DNA of 5,486 nt from Xanthobacteraceae bacterium (GTDB lineage Bacteria; Pseudomonadota; Alphaproteobacteria; Rhizobiales; Xanthobacteraceae). The translations under genes were made by a program, and so were the position numbers. Location: positions 1 through 5,486 of the forward strand of contig JASHRR010000915.1 of the NCBI GenBank assembly GCA_030037185.1. Direction: 5' to 3'. This document shows, in pieces, positions 1-4,496 of this stretch; the stretch's first letter is position 1; every line of letters begins with the position of its first letter. The notes under the pieces were generated by a model. It was not told where the DNA came from. It did not search any database and worked only from the letters and a program-made list of their open reading frames with translations.

Positions 1-492
1 CACTTCATCACGCCTGATGAGCAGCTCGCCACGCTCTTCCAGGCATTTCAACGGACGTTGGATTCACGGGCAACCCTGCTGGAGCGTTCTTCGCGATTCC
101 ACGATGTTCTGGCCTGCATCATCAGCCGTCACGCGTCCCCTTCTCAAACATGGCGAAATATAAAGAGAGAACGCCCCGCCGTCAGACGCGTCCGCCAATA
201 CCTGCACGAAAACTACGCGGACAATTTCACTCTGGATGAACTCGCTCGCCTGGCGGGCCTGAGTGGTTTCCATTTGAACCGCGTATTTCGCATGGAGGTG
301 GGCCTTCCACCTCATGCCTATCAAACGCAGGTCCGTCTGACCAACGCCAAGCTGCTACTCACGAAAGGATAGTCGATTGACCAGGCTGCTATGGAAGCTG
401 GTTTCTTTGATCAAAGCCACTTTACGAACAAATTCAAACGCCTCTTTGGTTACACGCCGGGGGTATATCAGAAGAGCTTTCTGAAGAAGTAG
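1..492 (+). pseudogene. AraC-family transcriptional regulator, C-terminal part, interrupted by an in-frame TAG
   Basis: The frame is open from base 1, so the gene begins upstream of the window. The first ~45 residues look like the end of the N-terminal effector-binding domain. Residues from ~60 onward form the AraC DNA-binding domain with its two helix-turn-helix units. HTH1 is visible as FTLDELARLAGLSGFHLNRVF and HTH2 as DQAAMEAGFFDQSHFTNKFK, followed by the usual ending FGYTPGVYQKS. Between the two HTHs the frame meets TAG at 370-372, in a spot where family members commonly carry Gln (pattern LL..GQ.I), so a single C-to-T change of CAG would explain it. Downstream of that stop the same frame stays open and well conserved to TAG at 490-492, so the damage looks recent. 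A product ending at 369 would lack HTH2 and probably not bind DNA normally. In the family such proteins sense small molecules and often control adjacent genes, here the decarboxylase-like remnant. Family assignment is firm; the target is inference. Confidence 0.9.
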
Positions 493-600
493 CCGATCGT
501 GTGAAATCCAGATGCCGGACGCGGTGCATCTGCATATGTTGAAGTTAGGACTCTTGCGCTCTCATCACGGCGAGGCTCTAACTGAAACATCAGCCTCGAG

Positions 601-1180
601 AGGCACACTCCTGTGCGCTTTCAGCTCGCGGGCGAACCGGTGGTGACAGGAGAATTCCACTACATGACTCACATCGATTGGCTCGCCAGTCGCGGATATA
701 CGATGATCTAGCTGTGGTGGCCCGTTACTTTCAACAGAGAGCGCGACCGGGTCACCGGACGCTTCTTGGCAGTCATGTGGGGGAACCTTGCCGATCCGAT
801 CATTACCGGTCCCGGAGAGGTTGGACGGCCAAAACTTTTCGCTGAAATCCCTGACAGTCGGTTCACAGACGGCAGCGGCCCCCCTCATGGCTGCAGGCCC
901 TGGAAGGGACGCTGATGCTCAAATATGTACCGCGCACCGGCGAATGGGGAGGGCCGGAGGTATGTCAGGTAACATGCACGCCGATTAAGACGCCGGACGT
1001 GACGGTCGATTGGAGGAAACCAGCGGAAGGAACGATTGCATTCCGGCAAGCAGGTGGTCAGCCTTGCCGACCATGTATCACGTCGTGAACGCACTTGCTG
1101 ACCTACCAGTCTTGACAGAGCGCGGTGCCTCGATCGCGCGCACTCACGGCGGCAAGTCTTATCGCGACACCGAATATTGA
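601..1180 (+). pseudogene. Acetoacetate decarboxylase (ADC) family protein, degraded
   Basis: Three frames together spell an ADC-family protein. The first segment (about 601-880) contains EPVVTGEFHY, WLASRGYTMI, WPVTFNRERDRVTGRF, then NLADPIITG and PKLFAEIPDS, the family's central signature. The second (about 891-1070) has LKYVPRTGEWGGPEV, a hallmark of the C-terminal half. The third (1073-1180) has YHVVNALADLPVL and ARTHGGKSY, the usual ending. Damage: TAG at 709-711, a frame change near 880-891 with an estimated 20-35 residues missing, another frame change near 1065-1073, and no recognisable N-terminal ~60 residues or start codon. ADC-family enzymes decarboxylate acetoacetate through a lysine Schiff base or act on related keto acids. 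That lysine cannot be placed confidently here. The AraC-type remnant directly upstream suggests a former regulator-enzyme pair. The family call is strong; the original substrate is unknown. Confidence 0.82.
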
Positions 1181-1587
1181 AATGACAACTTAAGATTCCT
1201 CACAGCAAGCTTCAACGTCGGCGAAGCGGTTGTGCGACGCCGCAGATGAGGCCGCGGAACTTCCGTTGTGGGTCACTTTGAGACCAAATCGCAGGCCGCA
1301 TCCTTGGCCGTCTATCGGTCCGGTCCTCCTGCATGACTGACGTTTTGCACCTTCCGTTCGTCCTGAACAACGCGTTCGGACGAGAATCATTCCATACCGA
1401 TGGCTGAAACCAGCCGTTCGGGGCACCAGAAGAATTTCCGACTAATCTGGCGTTGCGGATCGAATACCGGATCGGTGAGCCTGATCTCAACTTGTTTTGT
1501 GTTTCTGAGAACGTCGTGACGATTGCTGAAAGGTTGCAGCACATAGCACCGTGCACGACGGCGAGCCTTGTATGCCGCCTATGAGCC
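1181..1587 (+). other. No recognised gene; one open-looking stretch broken by a TGA
   Basis: Between the ADC remnant and the first RHH-like module I recognise no family on either strand. The best candidate is a plus-strand frame from ATG 1333 to TGA 1582-1584, interrupted by TGA at 1405-1407. Read through, it contains MTDVLHLPFVLNNAFG and then APEEFPTNLALRIEYRIGEP, which look protein-like, but I cannot name the family. Bases ~1408-1452 weakly resemble the gene 2 head at ~1957-2002 (both encode a PEEF-centred peptide), which may be chance. The overlapping minus-strand frames look like shadows. Confidence 0.3.
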
Positions 1588-1604
1588 GATTATGGTTGAT
1601 AATC
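1588..1604. promoter_or_regulatory. Palindrome upstream of RHH-like gene A (candidate operator)
   Basis: GATTAT (1588-1593), five bases, then ATAATC (1599-1604) form a perfect inverted repeat. It lies about 20 bases ahead of the expected start of RHH-like gene A. The DNA from here to the gene aligns with the DNA upstream of copy C, where GGTTAT-GGT-ATAACC holds the same position, and both have a CCGGAG ribosome-binding site next. The conserved position supports an operator; the role is inferred. Confidence 0.5.
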
Positions 1605-1624
1605 ATCGCATCGCGACCGGAGAT

Positions 1625-1873
1625 ATCACTCATGACCTTACGAATGCCGAGAGGCAGGCGAGCTGGCGCGAGCTTCATCTGAAAAACGGAAACGACACCA
1701 AGTTGCGCGCTCAGTTCATTTTCGACGCCAGTGCCGGGGCGCAGTCAAGCGGATCGCCTGTCACAAGGGTTGCTCGGTGACGTCTCTCATCAAGAGGTGG
1801 GCGGCAAGCGCTGAGCGCCGCATCACTCATCAGCTCTCGGGCAAGGCTAAAGCAATATTACGATGGCGAATAG
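1625..1873 (+). pseudogene. RHH-like small DNA-binding protein, module A, frameshifted
   Basis: Read across three frames this is a protein of about 82 residues. The N-terminus is DLTNAERQASWRELHLKNG (frame with 1631), then a strand-like LRAQFIFDASAGAQ. After a frame change near 1740 comes KRIACHKGCSVTSLIKRW and ASAERRITHQLSG, and after a second change near 1840 comes LKQYYDGE with stop TAG 1871-1873. The order strand, helix, G-x-S-V-T turn, helix is that of a ribbon-helix-helix repressor, though I infer the fold from pattern only. Comparison with copy C places the start at 1625-1627, where ATC replaces ATG, so the start codon is probably also lost. A CCGGAG ribosome-binding site at 1617-1622 survives. 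Palindromes flank the gene on both sides, which fits autoregulation. Biological role unknown; paralogues lie at 2144-2242 (-), 3741-3764 (+) and 3985-4231 (+). Confidence 0.7.
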
Positions 1874-2001
1874 ATCGAATCGTCGCCCCTGAAACGCGGT
1901 TATCAGTCATAGCCAGAACAACCAGCTGCACCAATGTACGAACAGGCCATTGCAATCCATCGGTCTTTCCGGCCACCGGAAGAATTTTCCCCTGATCTGC
2001 C
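1850..2001 (+). repeat. Direct repeat, copy 1 (partner 3741-3890)
   Basis: This stretch and 3741-3890 align over their whole length with a few small indels. The first 25 bases are identical and the remainder is clearly homologous. The unit covers the last codons of an RHH-like gene, the intergenic palindrome region with the conserved TGCACCA, and the first ~22 codons of gene 2. Both copies lose similarity at the same point, just after CTGATCTGCC. Confidence 0.85.
1898..1914. promoter_or_regulatory. Imperfect palindrome between RHH-like gene A and gene 2
   Basis: GGTTAT (1898-1903), five bases, ATAGCC (1909-1914): an inverted repeat with one mismatched pair. It lies between the stop of RHH-like gene A and the ATG of the next small ORF at 1934. 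The equivalent position carries CGGTTAT-GCG-ATAACCG in copy C and GTTACCGGTAAC in copy B. Candidate second operator; inferred from position and symmetry. Confidence 0.4.
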
Positions 2002-2107
2002 TGGCATAGAGGGCCGCATTTCGGCGTTGATGCCCGGCCGCGGCATGAAGCGTTGCCTCGGATCGCAATGTGGCCTGGTCGTTCCATCTCAGTGCACCGA
2101 TCGTTAG
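1934..2107 (+). pseudogene. Gene 2 of module A: small unknown ORF, head conserved, rest probably foreign
   Basis: ATG 1934 opens a 57-residue frame beginning MYEQAIAIHRSFRPPEEF and ending at TAG 2105-2107. The first ~22 codons match the DNA at 3822-3890 and, more loosely, the inverted copy B head at 2087. In copies A, C and D the sequence TGCACCA precedes the start position; B has the related GGTGCACTGAG. Conservation of position and of the first codons across copies suggests a real second gene of the module. From about 2002 the similarity to copy D ends, and from about 2050 the sequence is the complement of copy B's head. The C-terminal half of this frame is therefore probably a by-product of rearrangement. 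I do not recognise the family. There is no clear Shine-Dalgarno, so it may be translated after the upstream gene or leaderlessly. Confidence 0.35.
2050..2087 (-). pseudogene. Gene 2 head of inverted module B
   Basis: On the minus strand ATG at 2087-2085 begins a head whose DNA (…CGACCAGGCC…ATTGCGATCC…) aligns with gene 2 of module A (…CGAACAGGCC…ATTGCAATCC…), with a three-base insertion and a frame change. It is preceded by GGTGCAC, as in the other copies, and by the palindrome at 2109-2120. Homology is recognisable for only ~40 bases, after which it runs into the tail of module A's gene 2. Fragment only. Confidence 0.4.
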
Positions 2108-2108
2108 G

Positions 2109-2120
2109 GTTACCGGTAAC
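2109..2120. promoter_or_regulatory. Perfect 12-bp palindrome, module B, gene 2 side
   Basis: GTTACCGGTAAC is fully self-complementary. In minus orientation it lies between the stop of RHH-like fragment B (2144) and the gene 2 head (2087), exactly where copies A and C carry their GGTTAT-type palindromes. The same 12 bases recur at 2365-2376. Candidate operator. Confidence 0.5.
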
Positions 2121-2143
2121 TGTGCTGACGCGAGTCGTCGCAA

Positions 2144-2242
2144 CTATTCCTCGCCGTAATATCGCTTCAGGGCCTTGCCTGACAGGCGTGCCGTGACCCG
2201 GCGCTCAGCGCTTGCGGCCAGGTCGCCGATCAGCGCAGGTAC
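2144..2242 (-). pseudogene. RHH-like protein, module B, C-terminal fragment
   Basis: The minus strand reads VPALIGDLAASAERRVTARL then SGKALKRYYGEE and stop TAG at 2146-2144. This matches the C-terminal third of copies A (SVTSLIKRWAASAERRI, ending LKQYYDGE) and C (LTALVEEPVERAERRVT, ending YLDSE). It is the best-preserved version of the C-terminal helix and tail. Upstream on the minus strand (2243-2364) no N-terminal LTNAER-type segment is found, so the first half has been deleted or replaced. The fragment is flanked by identical palindromes at 2109-2120 and 2365-2376. It faces module A head to head across their gene 2 ends. The family link is clear from sequence; RHH fold and autoregulation are inference. 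Confidence 0.7.
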
Positions 2243-2364
2243 GCTCTGCCGAGGTCGAATGGCTGTCCGAGGCCGACTGGGCCGGATGACGTTGGTACGA
2301 GCAGGTTATCGGCAGCGGCGAGCGGCGACAGTCTCAGGGGCGGCGGCGCATGGCGCGTAGGCCG

Positions 2365-2376
2365 GTTACCGGTAAC
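2365..2376. promoter_or_regulatory. Perfect 12-bp palindrome, module B, upstream side
   Basis: Second exact copy of GTTACCGGTAAC, extending to CCGGTTACCGGTAACT. Relative to minus-strand fragment B it sits at the upstream side, matching the position of the upstream palindromes of modules A and C. It is also about 40 bases ahead of the hicAB promoter, so an influence on hicAB cannot be excluded. Confidence 0.5.
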
Positions 2377-2416
2377 TAGCTGGCGGCATTCACCCGCACC
2401 TACGGCATAACGCCCC

Positions 2417-2454
2417 TTGACGCCAGCGTGCTTCATGCGCATATATTTGCGCAT
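2417..2454 (+). promoter_or_regulatory. hicAB promoter with overlapping inverted-repeat operator
   Basis: A sigma-70-like pair is visible: TTGACG (2417-2422) and TATATT (2442-2447), spaced 19 bases. The inverted repeat ATGCGCA (2435-2441) / TGCGCAT (2448-2454) is perfect, and its six-base centre is exactly the -10 hexamer. HicB antitoxins are known to repress their own operon. A repressor bound here would cover the -10 and the start region of hicA. The promoter call is by eye. Confidence 0.6.
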
Positions 2455-2650
2455 GCGTGGCCTTGAAAACGACCGCGTCAAGGTGGTTGCCCGGTTGAAG
2501 CGGGAAGGCTGGGAATGCCGGCACGGCGGGCGGCACGATGTGTTCAAGCATCCGGAGAGACCCGGGCGAATCGTTGTGCCGAGGCATCGGCAGTTGTCAC
2601 CGGGTGTTGCACGAGAAATCGCGGAGACGGCAGGGTGGAACGAAGATTAA
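2453..2650 (+). CDS. hicA: HicA-type toxin (mRNA interferase)
   Basis: The 65-residue product fits HicA, a small dsRBD-fold toxin that cleaves mRNA until bound by HicB. The body reads VKVVARLKREGWECRHGGRH, then DVFKHP, then RIVVPRHRQLSPGVAREIAE and AGW, the normal family order. His in GGRHDVF occupies the position of the catalytic histidine (usually GSHH). ATG 2453 was chosen because the conserved core (K-V-V-A-R-L) begins about ten residues in. ATG 2435 in the same frame is possible but lies inside the operator, upstream of the -10. No Shine-Dalgarno precedes 2453, and the predicted transcript start would be at or next to it, so translation may be leaderless. The stop TAA 2648-2650 overlaps the hicB start by 16 bases, implying translational coupling. 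The frame is intact, unlike nearly everything around it. Confidence 0.85.
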   Translation: MRGLENDRVKVVARLKREGWECRHGGRHDVFKHPERPGRIVVPRHRQLSPGVAREIAETAGWNED

Positions 2651-3063
2651 GAGGCACGCGCTACATCGCCTTGGTGGACGGTAGCGCCGGCAAGTACGGG
2701 GTCATTGTTCCGGACCTTCCCGGGTGCACCTCGGGCGGCGAGACACTCGACGAAGCGTTGCATAACGCTGTTGAGGCTGTCCGTTTGTGGGCGGAGGACG
2801 CCATTGCCGATGGAGAGGCTTTGCCTCCTCCTCGCTCGCTTGAAGATATTCGTTCTGACCGCAAGGTGGTCAGGGCTGTTGCCGAGGGTGCGGCGCTGGC
2901 TGTCGTACCGCTGGTGATTGATAGCGGCAGGCTTGCGAGGGCGAACCTATCGATCGACGAGTGGATGCTTACGGCGATCGACGAGGCTGCGAGGGCTCGT
3001 GGTCTGACAAGGTCGGCCTTCCTGGTGTCTGCGGCGCGCGAGAAGATCGAGGGCGATACTTGA
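2635..3063 (+). CDS. hicB: HicB-type antitoxin
   Basis: From GTG 2635 the product is 142 residues, normal for the longer HicB class. Residues ~8-65 are the degenerate RNase H-like HicB domain: RYIALVDG, GKYGVIVPDLPGCTSGGETL and DEALHNAVEAVRLWAEDA. The C-terminal ~40 residues (LARANLSIDEWMLTAIDEAA, then RGLTRSAFLVSAAREKI) have strand-helix-turn-helix order and resemble a ribbon-helix-helix DNA-binding domain. HicB binds and neutralises HicA and represses the operon; the inverted repeat at 2435-2454 is the natural target. GTG 2635 is preferred: GGAG lies about ten bases upstream, and the same frame further upstream is only a shadow of hicA. A start inside the hicA end, giving a 16-base overlap, is consistent with coupled synthesis. 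No terminator-like hairpin is seen after TGA 3061-3063. Confidence 0.85.
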   Translation: MERRLRGTRYIALVDGSAGKYGVIVPDLPGCTSGGETLDEALHNAVEAVRLWAEDAIADGEALPPPRSLEDIRSDRKVVRAVAEGAALAVVPLVIDSGRLARANLSIDEWMLTAIDEAARARGLTRSAFLVSAAREKIEGDT

Positions 3064-3381
3064 GATAGAATACACACACCCCAAACGCAAAGCTGGCGAG
3101 GAAAGCCATAGATCGATATGGCATCGAGCGTCTGTTCGTAGCCGCGCTCTTTATGATCAAGCGGCGAGGGTTCGTCGAGGGGGACCGTATACTCTCGAAC
3201 GAAGATGTCATGGCGTTCTGCGAGACGCTCGACGAAGGCGGCATAAAAGAGTTGCCCCAAAATCGCCCATCGCGTGAGCGCAGGCAGGGACGTAAAATTG
3301 CAGTAGCTCGTGAAAGACGCACGTTGTTACCGCATAACCGCTAGCTTGCGCCATTCGCCTGACGGATCGCGAGCCTCCGCA
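3064..3381. other. No confident gene; open frames on both strands
   Basis: After hicB the plus strand reads ARKAIDRYGIERLFVAALF, then MIKRRGFVEGDR and SNEDVMAFCETLDEGGIKEL (about 3093-3255). The minus strand over the same DNA reads AAFVERLAERHDIFVREYTV and ERGYEQTLDAISIYGFPRQ. Both look protein-like and I cannot name either, nor decide which, if any, was real. The minus frame could be continuous with the zinc-ribbon remnant at 3382-3607 after a frame change. At 3326-3338 GTTA-N5-TAAC resembles the module palindromes. Confidence 0.25.
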
Positions 3382-3607
3382 GATTGCCTGCGTGATCGAT
3401 GCGTCTTTCATGACGTCATCCAGCTCCTCTCGGGTCAGCTCCCGCAGGGTCAAATTATCGGCATAAATGCGGAGAACTCCGCAATGCGCGCAGAGCGAGA
3501 GATGTCCGGGGCGCGGTGGTCCGGCTCCATCGATCGGCAAAGCGCCCGACAACAATTGTCCGTACGAACACCACGAAATCTGGCACTCGGTGTTGAGTGT
3601 CGCTCAT
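3382..3607 (-). pseudogene. Small zinc-ribbon-like accessory protein, frameshifted
   Basis: ATG at 3607-3605, preceded by a strong GGGAAGGGAATTC ribosome-binding region, starts MSDTQHRVPDFV. A frame change near 3570 then joins it to CSYGQLL, GALPIDGAGPPRPGHLSLCA, HCGVLRIYADNLTLRELT and REELDDVMKDASITQ. The CAHCG motif, and an upstream CSYG that would read CxYCG with one codon restored, suggest an original pair of CxxC knuckles binding zinc. The pattern P-G-H-L-S-L-C-x-x-C-G followed by x-D-x-L-x-L-R-x-L-T resembles small uncharacterised proteins I associate with rhizobial accessory DNA, from memory only. After about 3382 the frame stays open to a stop at 3210-3208, but the sequence no longer looks like the family. 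Function unknown. Confidence 0.5.
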
Positions 3608-3740
3608 GAATTCCCTTCCCGTCGAGGGTGAGAAGACGCAAAGTTCTCGAAAGCACTGTGTTCTCAACGTCTGGCCGGGCGCGTCAGACTTATGCGGGCC
3701 AGGCGTACTTAGAAAGCCATAGATTCGCAGCGAACCAGCC

Positions 3741-3764
3741 AAGCAATATTACGATGGCGAATAG
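3741..3764 (+). pseudogene. RHH-like protein, module D, last seven codons only
   Basis: The DNA from 3741 reads KQYYDGE and TAG 3762-3764 and is identical to the end of module A (1850-1873). Nothing upstream of 3741 matches the rest of the gene, so this is a truncated tail. It is followed by the intergenic palindrome region and the gene 2 head, as in A. Confidence 0.65.
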
Positions 3765-3890
3765 ACGAGCCGTCGCCAATGAGCGCGGTTATCAGGTGTA
3801 ACTAGAATAACCAGGTGCACCAACAAGCGAACAGGCAAATTGCAGTCCATCGGTCGTTCGGGCCACGGGAAGAACTTTCCCTGATCTGCC
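3741..3890 (+). repeat. Direct repeat, copy 2 (partner 1850-2001)
   Basis: This is the second copy of the ~150-base unit. It holds GGTTAT (3787-3792) and ATAACC (3807-3812) with a longer spacer than the other copies, then GGTGCACCA. The gene 2 start has become ACA instead of ATG, followed by a degraded gene 2 head with at least two single-base indels (QIAVHRSFGPREE is readable). Similarity begins sharply at 3741 and ends at CTGATCTGCC, 3881-3890. Confidence 0.85.
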
Positions 3891-3949
3891 GCGCGGCGGC
3901 GCGCACACCTGCAGCATGCCATTCCAAGCGTGCTTCCGGTCTGCGGCTA

Positions 3950-3964
3950 GGTTATGGTATAACC
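3950..3964. promoter_or_regulatory. Perfect palindrome upstream of RHH-like gene C (candidate operator)
   Basis: GGTTAT (3950-3955), GGT, ATAACC (3959-3964). It lies 20 bases before the start of RHH-like gene C, with a CCGGAG ribosome-binding site (3977-3982) between them. The arrangement is the same as in module A. The related CGGTTAT-GCG-ATAACCG lies just past the other end of gene C. Confidence 0.6.
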
Positions 3965-3984
3965 CTATCGCCGCCGCCGGAGCT

Positions 3985-4231
3985 ATGTCCGTGATCTTGA
4001 CCAATGCCGAGAAGTAAGCTCGCTATCGGGAACACCAACTTGGTGTCGATGGCGAGAATGCGCGTCCGCTCAATCTCAACGCCGGCACCAGGGCGAAAAT
4101 GGGCCGCCTCGCGCGCCGTCGAGGTTATACACTAACCGCTCTCGTCGAGGAACCGGTCGAGCGCGCCGAACGGCGGGTGACGGACAAAGCTCACCAGCAA
4201 GACGCTGCAGGTTTACCTCGACAGCGAATAG
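3985..4231 (+). pseudogene. RHH-like small DNA-binding protein, module C, one stop and one frameshift
   Basis: ATG 3985, five bases after GGAG (3979-3982), begins MSVILTNAEK. An in-frame TAA (4015-4017) follows, then the frame resumes as ARYREHQLGVDGENARPLNL, NAGTRAKMGRLARRRGYTL, TALVEEPVERAERRVTDKA. A one-base frame change near 4190 then gives KTLQVYLDSE and stop TAG 4229-4231. Restored, this is about 81 residues and the most complete copy of the family in the window. The layout is an N-terminal LTNAE..AR.R basic segment, a strand, a helix (RAKMGRLARRRG), a Y-T-L-T turn and a second helix rich in Glu and Arg. I infer a ribbon-helix-helix DNA-binding fold. Palindromes 20 bases upstream and 22 bases downstream fit self-regulation. 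GGTTAT-ACA-CTAACC at 4123-4137 is probably just the coding sequence for the G-Y-T-L-T turn. Confidence 0.72.
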
Positions 4232-4252
4232 ACGCAGCCTCGTCAACCAGCA

Positions 4253-4269
4253 CGGTTATGCGATAACCG
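4253..4269. promoter_or_regulatory. Perfect 17-bp palindrome downstream of RHH-like gene C
   Basis: CGGTTAT (4253-4259), GCG, ATAACCG (4263-4269) is the longest perfect GGTTAT-type palindrome in the window. It lies between the stop of RHH-like gene C and the next small start (GTGCACCAATG, ATG at 4288). The six-base arms and three-base spacing equal those of the palindrome at 3950-3964. Confidence 0.6.
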
Positions 4270-4287
4270 GAGCAGTGAAGTGCACCA

Positions 4288-4341
4288 ATGAGCGGCCGAC
4301 CCCACATGAGTGACGAGGACGAGGTAATCAATGCTGCGTGA
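4288..4341 (+). pseudogene. Gene 2 position of module C, short unrecognised frame
   Basis: GTGCACCAATG is followed by a 17-codon frame, MSGRPHMSDEDEVINAA, with stop TGA 4339-4341. The start context is the same as for gene 2 in module A, but the coding sequence no longer resembles the EQ-A-IAIHR head after the first few bases. It is either a degraded gene 2 or a replaced sequence; no function can be given. Confidence 0.25.
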
Positions 4342-4357
4342 AATCCAGGCAACGATA

Positions 4358-4465
4358 TTATCGCATACTACCGACGCCCACGCCGCGATAGACCTCGGCC
4401 GCGGCATTCACGATCGCGAGGAACGCTGCACGTTCGTTGTCACGACGGATGCGCACGTTGCTCAT
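4358..4465 (-). pseudogene. GNAT-type acetyltransferase, N-terminal fragment
   Basis: Minus strand, ATG 4465-4463: MSNVRIRRDNERAAF, then LAIVNAAAEVYRGV, then an unrelated GVGSMR before TAA at 4360-4358. The pattern I-R-x…A-I-L-A-I-V-N-x-A-A-E-x-Y-R-G-V is, from memory, the start of a GNAT acetyltransferase subfamily that normally continues with I-P and ~130 more residues. Similarity stops at about 4379, right after YRGV, so the enzyme is truncated by a deletion that joined it to the DNA next to module C. It lacks the acetyl-CoA binding region and cannot be active. Confidence 0.5.
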
Positions 4466-4496
4466 GATGCTGCTTGCCAAGTGACGCGTCCCGGTT

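Noticed and set aside
1792..2087. Minus-strand reading of the direct repeat (…GKILPVAGKTDGLQ…), also present at 3792-4004
   Set aside because: It is conserved in both repeats only because the DNA is. The plus-strand reading carries the start codon, the shared head peptide and the upstream RHH-like gene in order, so it explains the conservation better.
2661..3260. Minus-strand open frame of 199 codons opposite hicB
   Set aside because: Most of it is the antisense of hicB, whose plus-strand domains are clear. Only the part beyond 3064 was kept as unassigned.
3101..3723. 12-base repeat GAAAGCCATAGA at 3101-3112 and 3712-3723
   Set aside because: One exact 12-base match is expected by chance in a window of this size, and the flanks do not align.
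4123..4137. GGTTAT-ACA-CTAACC inside RHH-like gene C as a third operator
   Set aside because: It encodes the G-Y-T-L-T turn of the protein in frame and has one mismatched pair, so the symmetry is probably a coding coincidence.
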